Of a stretch of DNA of 64,000 bases, positions 23,925-32,983 are shown piece after piece (the stretch's first letter is position 1; each line of letters opens with the position of its first letter). The notes beneath the pieces were generated by a model that saw nothing but the letters and a program-made list of their open reading frames with translations, searched no databases and was not told where the DNA came from. Position numbers and translations under genes: made by a program. Origin of the DNA: an uncultured Olsenella sp. (GTDB lineage: Bacteria; Actinomycetota; Coriobacteriia; Coriobacteriales; Atopobiaceae); NCBI GenBank assembly GCA_949291295.1, contig CASEVE010000003.1, positions 1 through 64,000 on the forward strand. Direction: 5' to 3'.

Positions 23925-25357
23925 GCGTTTGCGCGCTGCCCGACTCGCTCGATAAACGCCTGGTAGTCGGCCTCGTTCTGGTCGGCGTAGACACGGGCGA
24001 ACTCCCACATGGCGTCCTCGAAGGCATGACCGTCGTCGAGGTAGGCCGCGATGGCCACCTCGTCACCGGTGCGGGCGTGCGCGTGCGCGAGCGACCACGC
24101 GCAGAGGCGCGCAATGTTCTCGAGGCTCTCCGGGCCCACCGCTGCGAGGTCGATCGAGCCCTTGCCGTTCCAGAGCTGGCGCACGTAGTAGTCGCGCGTG
24201 CCGCCGCCTGCCGTGGGCACGCTCGTCCAGCCCAGCAAAAAGTCGCTCGTGGACTGCACGAGGCGCTGGCCCTCCACCACGCGCTCGCCGTGGCTCGCAA
24301 AGCCGCTCGGCCGCCAGTAGCGCTCCACGACGGACTCCTCGGCCTCCTTGACCTGAAGAACCAGCGGGTCGTCCTCGTCACGGCCCGTGAGCAGCGCGAT
24401 CCAGGCGCGGCGTCCCACCGAGCCCACGCCCACGACCTTGCGCGCGGCGTCCTGCAGCCGGTAGTGGCCGAGAAGGACGCGGCGGTCGCGGGGGATGCTC
24501 CCAAAGTAGGCGTCCAGAAGTCCGCGCAGCGCGTGGCTCAGCCGGGACGCGTCGTAGCCCTGCTCGGCGGAGAGCGCCGAGAGCGGTACCAGCTCGGGCG
24601 GGCGGGTGTCAAAGCGCAGGCGTCCCCCGTCGCGCACGGTGAGGCGGTCGGCCGCGCGTGCGCTGTCCTTCTCGCGCGCCTTCTCCACGGCCTTGCGGAT
24701 GGTCCGCCCGGTCTTTCCGTCGAGCTCAAACTCGTCGAGCATGCGCTCGACGTCGAGATGGGCATGCCAGACGTCGAGCTCGCCCTTCTCCGCAAAGTGG
24801 GCCATCGCGCGACGATACTGCTTGGCGCAGGCGCGCACGGCGTCCTTGCGGTCCTGCTTGGAGAAGCCCCGGTCGCGCCCGCAGATCTCGATGCTCGAGA
24901 CGAGGCGCATGACGTCCCACTCCCAGGGCCCGGGCGCGGTCTCGTCGAAGTCGTTGACGTCAAAGACGAGGTGGCGCGTGTGGCTCATGAAGATGCCGAA
25001 GTTGCCGACGTGCGCGTCGCCGATGCACTGGACCTCGATGCCGGTGACGGGCATGGTGGCAAGGTCCGCGGCCATGATGACGGCGCTGCCGCGGTAGAAC
25101 GTGAACGGCGAGACGCCCATGCGCTCGTAGCGCAGCGGCACGAGGCTCGGGTCGCGCGTGACGGACTGCTGCTCGATGAGGTCGATCGCAGGCTCGCTGG
25201 ACGCGCGCGGCTCCCAGGCGCCGAGCGTCTCGATCGGGCAGGCCTCGCGAGCTGCGAGCCCGGCGGCCCGACGCTCCTCGACGGTGGGCGCGGGACGGTA
25301 GAGCACCGCCTGCGAGCTTGGAGCTGCGTTCTTCTTGATCTCTTCGAGCTCGTCCAT
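23921..25357 (-). CDS. DUF2252 family protein
   Basis: The 478-residue soluble protein matches DUF2252, a protein-kinase-like fold of unknown substrate. Key segments are FYRGSAVIMAADLA, CIGDAHVGNFGIF (catalytic-loop-like) and FDVNDFDETAPGPWEWDVMR (DFD/metal-like motif), and later CAWSLAHAHARTGD. Length is normal and all motifs are present. The ATG at 25357 has GAAAGGA before it. It lies convergent to the aldo/keto reductase gene and divergent from the ABC-2 operon, so it stands alone. Confidence 0.88.
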   Translation of the reverse strand: MDELEEIKKNAAPSSQAVLYRPAPTVEERRAAGLAAREACPIETLGAWEPRASSEPAIDLIEQQSVTRDPSLVPLRYERMGVSPFTFYRGSAVIMAADLATMPVTGIEVQCIGDAHVGNFGIFMSHTRHLVFDVNDFDETAPGPWEWDVMRLVSSIEICGRDRGFSKQDRKDAVRACAKQYRRAMAHFAEKGELDVWHAHLDVERMLDEFELDGKTGRTIRKAVEKAREKDSARAADRLTVRDGGRLRFDTRPPELVPLSALSAEQGYDASRLSHALRGLLDAYFGSIPRDRRVLLGHYRLQDAARKVVGVGSVGRRAWIALLTGRDEDDPLVLQVKEAEESVVERYWRPSGFASHGERVVEGQRLVQSTSDFLLGWTSVPTAGGGTRDYYVRQLWNGKGSIDLAAVGPESLENIARLCAWSLAHAHARTGDEVAIAAYLDDGHAFEDAMWEFARVYADQNEADYQAFIERVGQRANA

Positions 25358-25492
25358 GCGGGTCCTTTCGTGAGACGTGGCTCCAGATTATCGCACGGAG
25401 GCCCCTTTGCGCGCGGGGCCTCACTCGTGACAAAACTCACTTCCGCGTGCGCGGGCAGCCTGTGACAATGGCGTCAAGAGAAAGGGGCCGCC

Positions 25493-26455
25493 ATGTCACA
25501 CACGCAGACCGCACCATCGCAAGACGTCGTCCGCGTCACGGGTCTCGTCAAGCGCTATCGCGAGCTCGTCGCGCTCGATCACCTGGACCTCTCCGTGCGC
25601 AAGGGGGAGATCTTTGGCCTCCTGGGCCCCAACGGCTCGGGCAAGACCACGGCCATCAACTGCATCCTCCAGTTGCTCTCCTACGATCGCGGCACCATCG
25701 AGCTCTTCGGCGAGCCGATGGCGCCGAATCGCTACGACCTCAAGACGCGAGTGGGCGTGGTCCCGCAGCAGGTGGCCGTCTTCGACGAGCTCACCGTGCG
25801 CGAGAACGTGGACGCCTTCTGCGCGCTCTACGTGCGCGACCGCCGTCGGCGCCGCCAGCTCGTGGACGAGGCGATTGACTTTGTGGGCCTCGGTGACTAT
25901 GCGCGCTTCCGCCCGGGCAAGCTCTCCGGCGGTCTGGCGCGACGGCTCAACATCGCCTGCGGCATCGCTCACCGCCCGGAGCTCATCTTCTTCGACGAGC
26001 CCACCGTCGCCGTTGACCCGCAGAGCCGCGCCAACATCCTGGACGGCATCTGCCGCCTGCGCGACGAGGGGGCCACGGTGGTCTACACGAGCCACTACAT
26101 GGAGGAGGTCGAGCAGATCTGCGGTCGCATCATGATCTGCGACCGCGGGCGGGCGGTGGCGCAGGGCACCGCCGACGAGCTCAAGCGCATGATCAGCCTC
26201 GGCGAGAAGATCACGGCCGAGGTGGGCGAGCTGCCTGAGGGCACGCTCGAGCGCCTGTGCGGCCTCTCGCACGTGCTCTCGGCCGATCACGCGGACGGCA
26301 TGCTGCACCTGACCTGCGAGGCGAGCGCGCACAACCTCACCGATGCGCTCTCCGTCCTCACCGCCGCCGGCGTGCGCCTGGGACGCGTGTGGTCCGAGCC
26401 GCCCACGCTCAACGACGTCTTCCTCGAGCTCTGCGGCCGCGAGCTGCGCGACTAG
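25493..26455 (+). CDS. ABC-2 type transporter, ATP-binding protein
   Basis: The 320-residue ATPase has Walker A GPNGSGKTT near residue 45, the signature LSGGLARR near 142, Walker B LIFFDEPTVAVDP near 163 and a switch histidine in YTSHYMEEVEQI. A C-terminal 90-residue extension is typical of the drug/antibiotic exporter group (CcmA/DrrA-like). It starts an operon with two membrane subunits. GAAAGGGG precedes the ATG. Export of a drug, peptide or lipid is likely; the exact substrate is unknown. Confidence 0.92.
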   Translation: MSHTQTAPSQDVVRVTGLVKRYRELVALDHLDLSVRKGEIFGLLGPNGSGKTTAINCILQLLSYDRGTIELFGEPMAPNRYDLKTRVGVVPQQVAVFDELTVRENVDAFCALYVRDRRRRRQLVDEAIDFVGLGDYARFRPGKLSGGLARRLNIACGIAHRPELIFFDEPTVAVDPQSRANILDGICRLRDEGATVVYTSHYMEEVEQICGRIMICDRGRAVAQGTADELKRMISLGEKITAEVGELPEGTLERLCGLSHVLSADHADGMLHLTCEASAHNLTDALSVLTAAGVRLGRVWSEPPTLNDVFLELCGRELRD

Positions 26456-26464
26456 GGGGCGGCT

Positions 26465-27667
26465 ATGGGAACCTCGTTTCTGGTGAGCGTCAAGAGCCTC
26501 GTGCGCACGCCCTCGGTGATCGTATGGGTGCTGGCGTTTCCCCTCATCATGTCGGCCATCTTCCTCTTCATGTTCTCCGGCATGCGTACGGACGGCGCGG
26601 TGGACCCGGTTCCGGTGGCGCTCGTGGCTCCGGTGGACGAGAAGGACGATGCGTCTGCAGGCTCTTTCACCCAGGTCGTGAAGGCCCTCGCGGAGCCGGG
26701 GGAGGACCAGTTGCTCGACCTGCGGCGTGTGGGGACCGCCGACGAGGCGGAGGTCCTTCTCGCCAGTGGGGAGATTGACGGCTACTTTGAGATTGCCTCT
26801 GACGGCGCGCCCGCGCTCACGGTGGGCTCGGCCTACACGCTCGCGAGCGCGGACGGCGCGTCGGCGGTCAATCGCACGATCCTGGAGACCGTCGCCAGCT
26901 CCTACGTGCAGTCGCGCGCCCTGCTGGAGGAGGTGGCGCGGCGCGATCCGGCGGCGCTCGCGGACCCCGCCGCCGTGACGGATGCCCTCGGCATCCAGGT
27001 GGCGGTCGAGCGGGTGCAGATCACGCACGCCCGGCCCGAGGAGATCGTGCGCTACTACTACGCCCTGCTCGGCATGTCCACGCTCATGGCCTCCCAGGCG
27101 GGCATGCTCGCCGTGGCGTATGCGCAGCCCGGCGTCTCGGCGCTCGGGGCGCGCCGGGCGGTCTCGGGCACCTCGCGCCTGCGGCAGCTCGCCGGCTGCG
27201 CGCTCGGTGCGTGGGCGGTCTCGACCGTGGCGCTGACGCTGGCCTTTGCGTTCCTGCGCCTTGTGGCGGGCGTGGACTTTGGCGGCCGAGAAGGACTTGC
27301 CCTCGTGGCCGTTGCCGTCTGCGCGCTGCTCGCCACGGCGCTCGGTGCGTGCGTGGGGGCGCTGCCCCTCTCGGCCGGCATCTCCGCGCGTTCGGGTATC
27401 CTCACGGCGCTGACCTGTGTGCTCTCGCTCTTTGCCGGTCTCTACGGAACTGCGGCGATGGAGCTCGCGGACAACCTCGCCCACACGCTGCCGTGGACGA
27501 GCTGGGTGAACCCGACCAAGCTCGTGTGCGACACGTTCTACGCGCTCTACTACTACACCTCGCTCGCGCCGTTCGCCGCGCGCCTCGCCGCCTGCGTGGC
27601 GGGTGCGCTCGCCCTTCTCGCCGTGGCCGGCGCCATCTTTAGGAGGCAGAGCTATGAGCACCTTTAG
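26465..27667 (+). CDS. ABC-2 type permease (subunit A)
   Basis: The 400-residue protein has one N-terminal helix (about 15-38), a large external domain (40-190) and five C-terminal helices (about 200-395), as in the ABC-2 YhgE/DrrB-related family. In the last part the sequence LPWTSWVNPTKLVCDTFYAL is typical of the final re-entrant region. It starts 9 bases after the ATPase gene with GGGGGC as ribosome site and overlaps the next permease by 14 bases. With that protein it probably forms a heterodimeric channel. Confidence 0.88.
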   Translation: MGTSFLVSVKSLVRTPSVIVWVLAFPLIMSAIFLFMFSGMRTDGAVDPVPVALVAPVDEKDDASAGSFTQVVKALAEPGEDQLLDLRRVGTADEAEVLLASGEIDGYFEIASDGAPALTVGSAYTLASADGASAVNRTILETVASSYVQSRALLEEVARRDPAALADPAAVTDALGIQVAVERVQITHARPEEIVRYYYALLGMSTLMASQAGMLAVAYAQPGVSALGARRAVSGTSRLRQLAGCALGAWAVSTVALTLAFAFLRLVAGVDFGGREGLALVAVAVCALLATALGACVGALPLSAGISARSGILTALTCVLSLFAGLYGTAAMELADNLAHTLPWTSWVNPTKLVCDTFYALYYYTSLAPFAARLAACVAGALALLAVAGAIFRRQSYEHL

Positions 27668-28859
27668 GACCGCCCTGCGCGTGGTTGCCGGACACCCCAT
27701 CTACCTCGCGCTCTACGTGGTGTTTCTCTCCCTCATGGGCGTGTTCGTGGTGGGGGACATGGGCGTTGCGATTTCGGGCGAGAAGGGCGGCTATGCCGCC
27801 TACGAGGCGCGCGTCGCGGTGGTGGACCGCGACGGCACGGCGCTCTCGGACGCGCTCGCGGCGTGGGTGAGTGACGCCTTCGAGCTCGTGGACGTTGCGG
27901 ACGAGCCGCTCGCGCTGCAGGACGGCGTGGCGACGGGCCAGGTGGACTGCCTGGTGGTGCTGCCGGAGGGCTTTGAGCGGGAGCTGCTCGAGGCGGCGCG
28001 CGCGGGGGACGAGGTGCCGGCGCTCGAGGTCGCCTACGGCCAGGACGTGCAGGCGGGTGCGCTCGCGGCGCAGGCGGCGTCGCGCTGGGTCTCGCTCGCG
28101 GCGGGCGCTGCGGCGCTCGAGCCGGCGGCGTCGGCGACCGAGGTCGCGCACCTCGCGCAGGCCAGCGTGGCCGAGCGGGCCGAGGTGGACGTGCGGGAGT
28201 CAGAGGGCGCGCTCGGCGGTGCCGACCGGCTCGCCACGTACCTGAACTTCTCGACGTACTCCGTCATGAGCTCCATCGTGGTGGTGGCTGGGGTCTCGCT
28301 TGCGGCGTTCCAGCGCCCGGAGCTGCGGCGTCGTACGGCGGCGGGTCCCGTCTCGCCCGCATGTCTCTCCGCAGGGCAGGTCGCGGCGTGCCTCGTGCTC
28401 GTGGTGGCCGTGTGGGCGTGGACCTGCGCCGTGGCCCTCGCGTCGTGTGGGGGAGCGCTCGCGGGGACGGACCCGGCGCTCGTGGCCTGCGCGCTCGGGA
28501 GCGTGCTGCCCTTTGCCCTGGTGCCGCTCGCGCTGGCGTTTTTGCTCGCGCAGCTCGGCCTCAGCGAGGACGCGGTCAACGCCTGCGGCAACATCGGCGC
28601 CATGATGCTCTCGTTTCTCGGCGGGGCGTGGGTGCCGCTCTCCATGCTGCCCGACGTCGTTCAGATGGCGGCGCGCCTCTCGCCCTCGTACTGGGTGAGC
28701 CAGGCGGTCGCGACGGTGCTGCATGCCGAGGCGCTCACGCCTGAGCTGGCCGCCGAGCTGGGGACCAACCTGGGGATCGTTCTGCTCTTCGCGGTGACGC
28801 TCTTTGCCGTGGGGCTCGCGCTCGGCCGCGCGCGCCGTCGCGTCGCCGGCGCGGCGTGA
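27654..28859 (+). CDS. ABC-2 type permease (subunit B)
   Basis: The 401-residue protein has the same design as its neighbour: an N-terminal helix (18-40), an external domain (45-200), and helices from 215 to 395 including LSFLGGAWVPLSMLPDVVQM and ARLSPSYWVSQAV, conserved ABC-2 features. The ATG at 27654 has AGGAGG 6 bases upstream; frames opening earlier are not needed. It is the last gene of the transporter. The two-component system that follows 48 bases later may regulate it. Confidence 0.88.
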   Translation: MSTFRTALRVVAGHPIYLALYVVFLSLMGVFVVGDMGVAISGEKGGYAAYEARVAVVDRDGTALSDALAAWVSDAFELVDVADEPLALQDGVATGQVDCLVVLPEGFERELLEAARAGDEVPALEVAYGQDVQAGALAAQAASRWVSLAAGAAALEPAASATEVAHLAQASVAERAEVDVRESEGALGGADRLATYLNFSTYSVMSSIVVVAGVSLAAFQRPELRRRTAAGPVSPACLSAGQVAACLVLVVAVWAWTCAVALASCGGALAGTDPALVACALGSVLPFALVPLALAFLLAQLGLSEDAVNACGNIGAMMLSFLGGAWVPLSMLPDVVQMAARLSPSYWVSQAVATVLHAEALTPELAAELGTNLGIVLLFAVTLFAVGLALGRARRRVAGAA

Positions 28860-28895
28860 GCGACGCCCGTGTGTGTTGTTGTCCGGCCGCGCTGT

Positions 28896-28901
28896 TAGAA
28901 T
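28896..28901 (+). promoter_or_regulatory. -10 box TAGAAT, possible leaderless start
   Basis: TAGAAT lies only 6 bases before the ATG of the histidine kinase gene, and no ribosome binding site is visible. A transcription start about 7 bases after the box would coincide with the ATG, giving a leaderless message, which is common in actinobacteria. No clear -35 box was found. Confidence 0.5.
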
Positions 28902-28907
28902 CGCTCC

Positions 28908-30038
28908 ATGGAGAGACTGGCCGACAAGCTCGTGGTGCTCCTCGCCTGCCTGCCCGCGCTCGTCGCGGCGGCGGGCGGGACGGCTGGTGCCGGCCTGGTG
29001 GTCGCACTGCTGGCGGCGGTTGCCCTGGCGGCCCTCTGCGAGCTCGCCCGAGGCCGGGTGGCCCTCGTGCCGCCGCTTGCCGTCTGTGCCCTCGCGTGCG
29101 CCCTGCCCGAGGCCGCAGCGCTTCTCGGCGTGGCTGCCTACGACCTGTGCCGCGTGAGCGCCGGGGAGCGGGGATGCGTGCGCGCCGCGCCCTCCGCTGT
29201 GCTCGTGCCGCTTGCCTGGGGCGCAGCGCGCGGCGTGCCTGACGGACGTGCGGTTCTTCTCGCCGCGGTCGGGATCGTTGTGGGCGGCTGGCTCGGCCTG
29301 CGCGTTGGGGCGTCCGAGCTGCGGCGCCGCGACGCCCTCCGCACCCGGGACGACCTCGCTGCCGCCCGCCTCGCCCTTGCCGAGAAGAACCGCGAGCTCC
29401 TGGACGCCCAGGACTACGAGGTGCGCCTGGCCACGCTCGCGGAGCGGGCCCGCATTGCGCGTGACATCCACGACAACGTGGGCCATCTGCTCACGCGTGC
29501 CGTGGTGCAGGCCGAGGCGTACCGCGTGGTGCACAGCGGCGAGCCTGCCGAGAAGGACCTCGCCGCCGTGGCGCTCACCCTGCGCGAGGCGCTCGACGAG
29601 GTGCGCGCGAGCGTGCACGACCTGCGCGACGATGCCTGCGACCTCTCGGTGCAGGTGCGCGCGGTCGTGGAACGTGCCTGTGCGGGGACGGCAGTCGTGC
29701 CCGCGGTACGCGTGGAGGCGGGAGAGGCGCCGGCCGCCGTGGCGAGCTGCCTCACAGCGGTCGCGCGCGAGGCCGTCTCCAACGTGCTGCGCCACGCGGA
29801 CGCACGCCACGTGAGCGTGGAGCTGGTGGAGCATCCGGGGCTCTGGCGCCTTACGGTGACTGATGATGGGACGACGCCGGCCGGCGCGCCCGGCGACGGC
29901 TCCGGCATGGGGCTCGCCTCGATGGAGGAGCGCGTGCGGGCGCTCGGCGGGGCGTTTCGCGCCGGTCCCGGCGCACGCGGCGGCTGGAGCGTCTTCGCGA
30001 GCGTGCCGCGCTCTGGTGGAGAGAGGGGGAGCGCATGA
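28908..30038 (+). CDS. NarL-type sensor histidine kinase
   Basis: The 376-residue kinase has four or five N-terminal helices (about 5-150) that form the sensor. A short coiled segment precedes the HisKA_3 box ERARIARDIHDNVGHLLTRA with the phospho-accepting histidine near 188. The HATPase domain (about 275-370) has AREAVSNVLRHADARHV and SGMGLASMEERV. It phosphorylates the response regulator encoded with a 4-base ATGA overlap. Membrane-bound sensing beside an ABC-2 exporter suggests control of export, as in LiaRS/DesKR-like systems (inference). Confidence 0.92.
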   Translation: MERLADKLVVLLACLPALVAAAGGTAGAGLVVALLAAVALAALCELARGRVALVPPLAVCALACALPEAAALLGVAAYDLCRVSAGERGCVRAAPSAVLVPLAWGAARGVPDGRAVLLAAVGIVVGGWLGLRVGASELRRRDALRTRDDLAAARLALAEKNRELLDAQDYEVRLATLAERARIARDIHDNVGHLLTRAVVQAEAYRVVHSGEPAEKDLAAVALTLREALDEVRASVHDLRDDACDLSVQVRAVVERACAGTAVVPAVRVEAGEAPAAVASCLTAVAREAVSNVLRHADARHVSVELVEHPGLWRLTVTDDGTTPAGAPGDGSGMGLASMEERVRALGGAFRAGPGARGGWSVFASVPRSGGERGSA

Positions 30039-30673
30039 GGGTGGTCATCGCAGACGATGACGCCGTTGTGGTGGATTCGCTCCGGATTGTGCTGGACGCG
30101 CAACCGGACGTCAAGGTCGTGGGCTGCGGGACTGACGGGGCCGACGCCGTACGCCTGGCGGCTGACGTCGCACCTGACATCGTTCTTCTCGACATCCAGA
30201 TGCCCGGCATGGACGGCCTGAGCGCTGCCGAGAGAATCCTCGCCGCGCCGGTGCCGCCGCGCGTGGTCTTTCTCACTACCTTCTCCGACGACGAGTACAT
30301 CGTGCGAGCCCTGGCGCTGGGGGCTGCAGGCTACCTCATCAAGCAGGACGTGGCGGGCGTCGCGCCGGCGCTGCGCGCGGTCATGGCGGGGCGCAGCGTG
30401 CTGGAGGGCGAGGTGCTCGAGCGTGCGGTCGCCCTCGGCGCGGGTGAGCCGGTCGCCGAGAAGCCCGACCTCGCGACGCTCTTTCCGCAGCTCACGGATC
30501 GCGAGCGCGAGGTCGTGGCGCTCATCGCGGAGGGTCTCGACAACCGCGAGGTCGCGGCTGCCGCCTACATGGGCGAGGGCACCGTACGCAACCACATCAG
30601 CTCGATCCTGGCAAAGCTGGGTCTGCGCAACCGTACCCAGATCGCCGTAGCCTACTGGAGGGCGCTCAGATGA
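30035..30673 (+). CDS. LuxR/NarL-family response regulator
   Basis: The 212-residue protein has a receiver domain with the acidic pair IADDDA near 6-8, the phosphorylated aspartate in VLLDIQMPGMDG (near 55) and lysine near 105 (YLIKQD). Its C-terminal helix-turn-helix is of the LuxR type (LTDREREVVALIAEGLDNRE, then GTVRNHISSILAKLG). All key residues are present. It overlaps both neighbours by 4 bases. Likely targets are this transporter cluster. Confidence 0.94.
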   Translation: MRVVIADDDAVVVDSLRIVLDAQPDVKVVGCGTDGADAVRLAADVAPDIVLLDIQMPGMDGLSAAERILAAPVPPRVVFLTTFSDDEYIVRALALGAAGYLIKQDVAGVAPALRAVMAGRSVLEGEVLERAVALGAGEPVAEKPDLATLFPQLTDREREVVALIAEGLDNREVAAAAYMGEGTVRNHISSILAKLGLRNRTQIAVAYWRALR

Positions 30674-31929
30674 CAGACGGCAAGGACTCCTGGAAGCTCA
30701 AGCTCGCGTGCGTGTGGAGCGGCGAGCTGGTCTCGGTGCTTACGAGCTCCATTTTGCAGATGGGCTTTGTCTGGCACATCACGCTCACGACGAACTCGGC
30801 GAGCATGCTCTCTCTGGCGTCGCTCGAGGGCTTCCTGCCGCTGGCGCTCTTCGGTACCTTCGCGGGGACTATCGTGGACCGCTTGCCGCTCAGGGTCACG
30901 CTCATCGGCGCCGACCTCTTCATCGCGGCGGTGAGCGCCGTCGTTGCGATGGTGTCGCTCACGGGATCGCTCCCCGTGTGGGTGGTCATGGTCGCGCTCT
31001 TCGTGCGGGCCATTGGCGGCGCCTTCCACACGCCGGCCTTCCAAGCGCTCACGCCGCTCGTCGCTCCGGCCGTGCACCTCACGCGCCTCGCGGGTGTAAC
31101 GCAGGCCGTCCAGTCCGGAGGCTACATTCTCGGGACGGCCGCCGCGGCGGTGATCTACCCGCTCTGGGGGCTCACGGCGATGATCGCGCTCGACGTGGCG
31201 GGTGCGCTCTTTGCCACGGTTTCGGTGCTGGCGGCGCGGCTCGACGTGGGCGGCGCCGTCCAGGGCGCGACAGCGGGCGAGAGGAACTTGGGTCTCGTAG
31301 CCCAGGCGCGCGCCCTCGCCGCCGAGACCGCCGACGGTTACCGTGTCCTTCACGGCTATCGCGGCCTCTTCGCTCTGCTCTGGTGCGGCTTTGTCTTCAC
31401 GTTGGTCTTCTCGCCCATCTCGGCGCTCTTTCCGCTTATGACGCTCGACCACTTCGGCGGCACCACAGGCGACGCCGCAACGGCGGAGATCGTGTTCTCG
31501 GTGGGCATGATCGCGGGCTCCGCGCTGCTCGCCGCGTGGGGCGGCTTCAGGAACCGCGCACTCACCGTCGTCGCCGCGACGGCGCTCTACGGCGTGGCCA
31601 CGCTCGTGGCGGGTCTGCTTGGGGCGGGCGGCTTCGTGGCGTTTCTCGCCATGAGCTTCCTCATGGGTTTGAGCTCGCCGTTCTACTCCGGACCGCAGAC
31701 CGCCCTCATGCAGGAGAAGGTCCCGCCCGAGTACCTGGGGCGCGTCTTCGGTCTCTACGGCGCCATCGTGTCCTGGGCGATGCCGCTGGGGCTGGCGTTC
31801 TCGTCGCTCTTTGCGGATGCGGTGGGCGCGCCCGCGTGGTTTGTGGGTGCCGGTGCCGCGATGGTCCTTCTCGCGTGCGTGACCTGGGCAATCCCCGCCA
31901 TCCGCCGCATCGAGGCTGCCCGGGCATGA
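30670..31929 (+). CDS. Major facilitator superfamily transporter
   Basis: The 419-residue protein has twelve predicted helices and the EntS/MFS_3-type pattern. The N-terminus is WKLKLACVWSGELVSVLTSS, the loop after helix 2 carries LFGTFAGTIVDRLPLRVTL (motif A variant), and a late EYLGRVFGLYGAIVSWAMPL is conserved in this group. It is probably a proton-driven exporter. Its ATG overlaps the response regulator stop codon, so it is co-translated with the signalling pair. This ties it to the same stress or drug response. Confidence 0.88.
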   Translation: MTDGKDSWKLKLACVWSGELVSVLTSSILQMGFVWHITLTTNSASMLSLASLEGFLPLALFGTFAGTIVDRLPLRVTLIGADLFIAAVSAVVAMVSLTGSLPVWVVMVALFVRAIGGAFHTPAFQALTPLVAPAVHLTRLAGVTQAVQSGGYILGTAAAAVIYPLWGLTAMIALDVAGALFATVSVLAARLDVGGAVQGATAGERNLGLVAQARALAAETADGYRVLHGYRGLFALLWCGFVFTLVFSPISALFPLMTLDHFGGTTGDAATAEIVFSVGMIAGSALLAAWGGFRNRALTVVAATALYGVATLVAGLLGAGGFVAFLAMSFLMGLSSPFYSGPQTALMQEKVPPEYLGRVFGLYGAIVSWAMPLGLAFSSLFADAVGAPAWFVGAGAAMVLLACVTWAIPAIRRIEAARA

Positions 31930-31990
31930 AGGATGCCTCCTTCATAGGCGCTGAAGAGACGACTTTTGTGGCTCTGACGGTCGGAGAGAT

Positions 31991-32116
31991 TTTATCTGGG
32001 TACTTTTTTCGATAGTGCAAGAGTATTCGACGAATTGCATTTCTTATAATTACTGGTAGATAGCTTGTATGAGAGCGATCGTATTTCAGGCATCGGCAAA
32101 ATAGTACCCAGATAAA
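31991..32116. mobile_element. MITE-like element with 14-bp terminal inverted repeats
   Basis: Perfect ends TTTATCTGGGTACT and AGTACCCAGATAAA enclose 98 AT-rich bases with no gene. Similarity between the ends continues inward (TTTTTTCGAT versus the complement of ATCGGCAAAA). No convincing target duplication is seen. It lies directly after the MFS gene. Confidence 0.65.
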
Positions 32117-32183
32117 TGCGCGCGGTCATATGGCCTTGCTTGCTCATGCCCCTGATCCTGCGGCGCCGACGTCGACTGCGGCG

Positions 32184-32266
32184 TCGTTTCCCGGCAGGCC
32201 GAGAAGTGCGCGTGAGATCTCGAGCAGGCGCGCCCTGAGCAGGGGATGGTTGACGTACGCGTCAAG
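32184..32266 (-). pseudogene. Duplicated fragment of the DUF1810 gene
   Basis: These 83 bases match 33150-33232 inside the intact DUF1810 gene, with only two differences by eye, and in the same orientation. The peptide still reads AYVNHPLLRARLLEISRALL. It is flanked by the MITE-like element on the left and a dispersed palindrome on the right. Bases 32117-32183 hold nothing recognised. Confidence 0.85.
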
Positions 32267-32271
32267 AGAAA

Positions 32272-32300
32272 TGATACGAAGGGACTGTCCCTTCGTATCA
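32272..32300. repeat. Dispersed GGGACTGTCCC palindrome
   Basis: TGATACGAAGGGA, loop CTG, perfect 13-bp complementary arm, 13 bases after the end of the DUF2442 gene (minus strand). It can serve as that gene's terminator. Confidence 0.9.
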
Positions 32301-32313
32301 CGTGTGGGAGAGG

Positions 32314-32610
32314 CTAGGCAACCGCCTCGAGCGGATCGTCGACGACGGGGCTCTCTCGATACATCTTCACAGGGTCGAGGTCGATGCACGTCGTCTCGTC
32401 TCGGTTGCCTTCGAGGTCCCAGGCAACCGCATCATTGAGCACTGTTAGCCTGCTGCGGAAGACATCCTCATCGGCGAGGGGAGCAAACACGCCACCGCGC
32501 GCAATAAGCGGCCCAATGTCGGCAAGACGAACCGTCCCGTCGGAAAAATAGGCGTAGACGGTGAAGTCGTTGCCGGGAACAGCCTGTACGACCGTGGGAA
32601 CGTACTCCAT
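32314..32610 (-). CDS. DUF2442 domain protein
   Basis: The 98-residue protein fits DUF2442 (NE0471-like fold): VVQAVPGNDFTVYAYFSDGT, then VRLADIGPLIARGGVFAPLA and DAVAWDLEGN near the end. Members commonly pair with DUF4160 genes, as here, where the DUF4160 gene lies 10 bases upstream on the same strand. The pair has been proposed as a toxin-antitoxin-like module, but function is unproven. ATG at 32610 with AGGAGG upstream. Confidence 0.85.
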   Translation of the reverse strand: MEYVPTVVQAVPGNDFTVYAYFSDGTVRLADIGPLIARGGVFAPLADEDVFRSRLTVLNDAVAWDLEGNRDETTCIDLDPVKMYRESPVVDDPLEAVA

Positions 32611-32620
32611 GGCATACCTC

Positions 32621-32881
32621 CTACGCAAGTGGAACGATTTGGTTGAGCTTCTGGTCCGTGGCGGCGAGCTCCCAGTTTTGCATGAGCTCATCCTTGTGGA
32701 GCTCTGTCCAGGCAAGTACGAACTTTAGCTGCCTGCCTGGAAGAGACCCGCTCATGACGCATCCGCGGCGAATGTCGATAAGCGCATCATATCCAGCGTA
32801 GCTCGCATGAAAGTGAGGGGGGTTGTGGTCATCGTAGTACATCGTAATCTTGATTCCCAAGAAGATTGAGATGACGGGCAC
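32621..32881 (-). CDS. DUF4160 domain protein
   Basis: The 86-residue protein matches DUF4160: PVISIFLGIKITMYYDDHNP, then PHFHASYAGYDALIDI with conserved histidines, and a C-terminal helix WELAATDQKLNQIVPL. It starts with GTG at 32881 after GGGAGG and precedes the DUF2442 gene in one small operon. Biochemistry unknown. Confidence 0.85.
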   Translation of the reverse strand: MPVISIFLGIKITMYYDDHNPPHFHASYAGYDALIDIRRGCVMSGSLPGRQLKFVLAWTELHKDELMQNWELAATDQKLNQIVPLA

Positions 32882-32983
32882 GTGAGACCTCCCTTCAGAG
32901 GGGTTGCGCGAATAACTTTATTCTACCCATCGCCTGTAGATCGTAGATGCGATGCCGGCTTTTATGAGCACCGGCGCCCTCGG

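Noticed and set aside
23831-25465. 544-codon frame antisense to the DUF2252 gene
   Set aside because: Shadow frame: the opposite strand carries the conserved GDAHVGNFG motif and a proper ribosome site.
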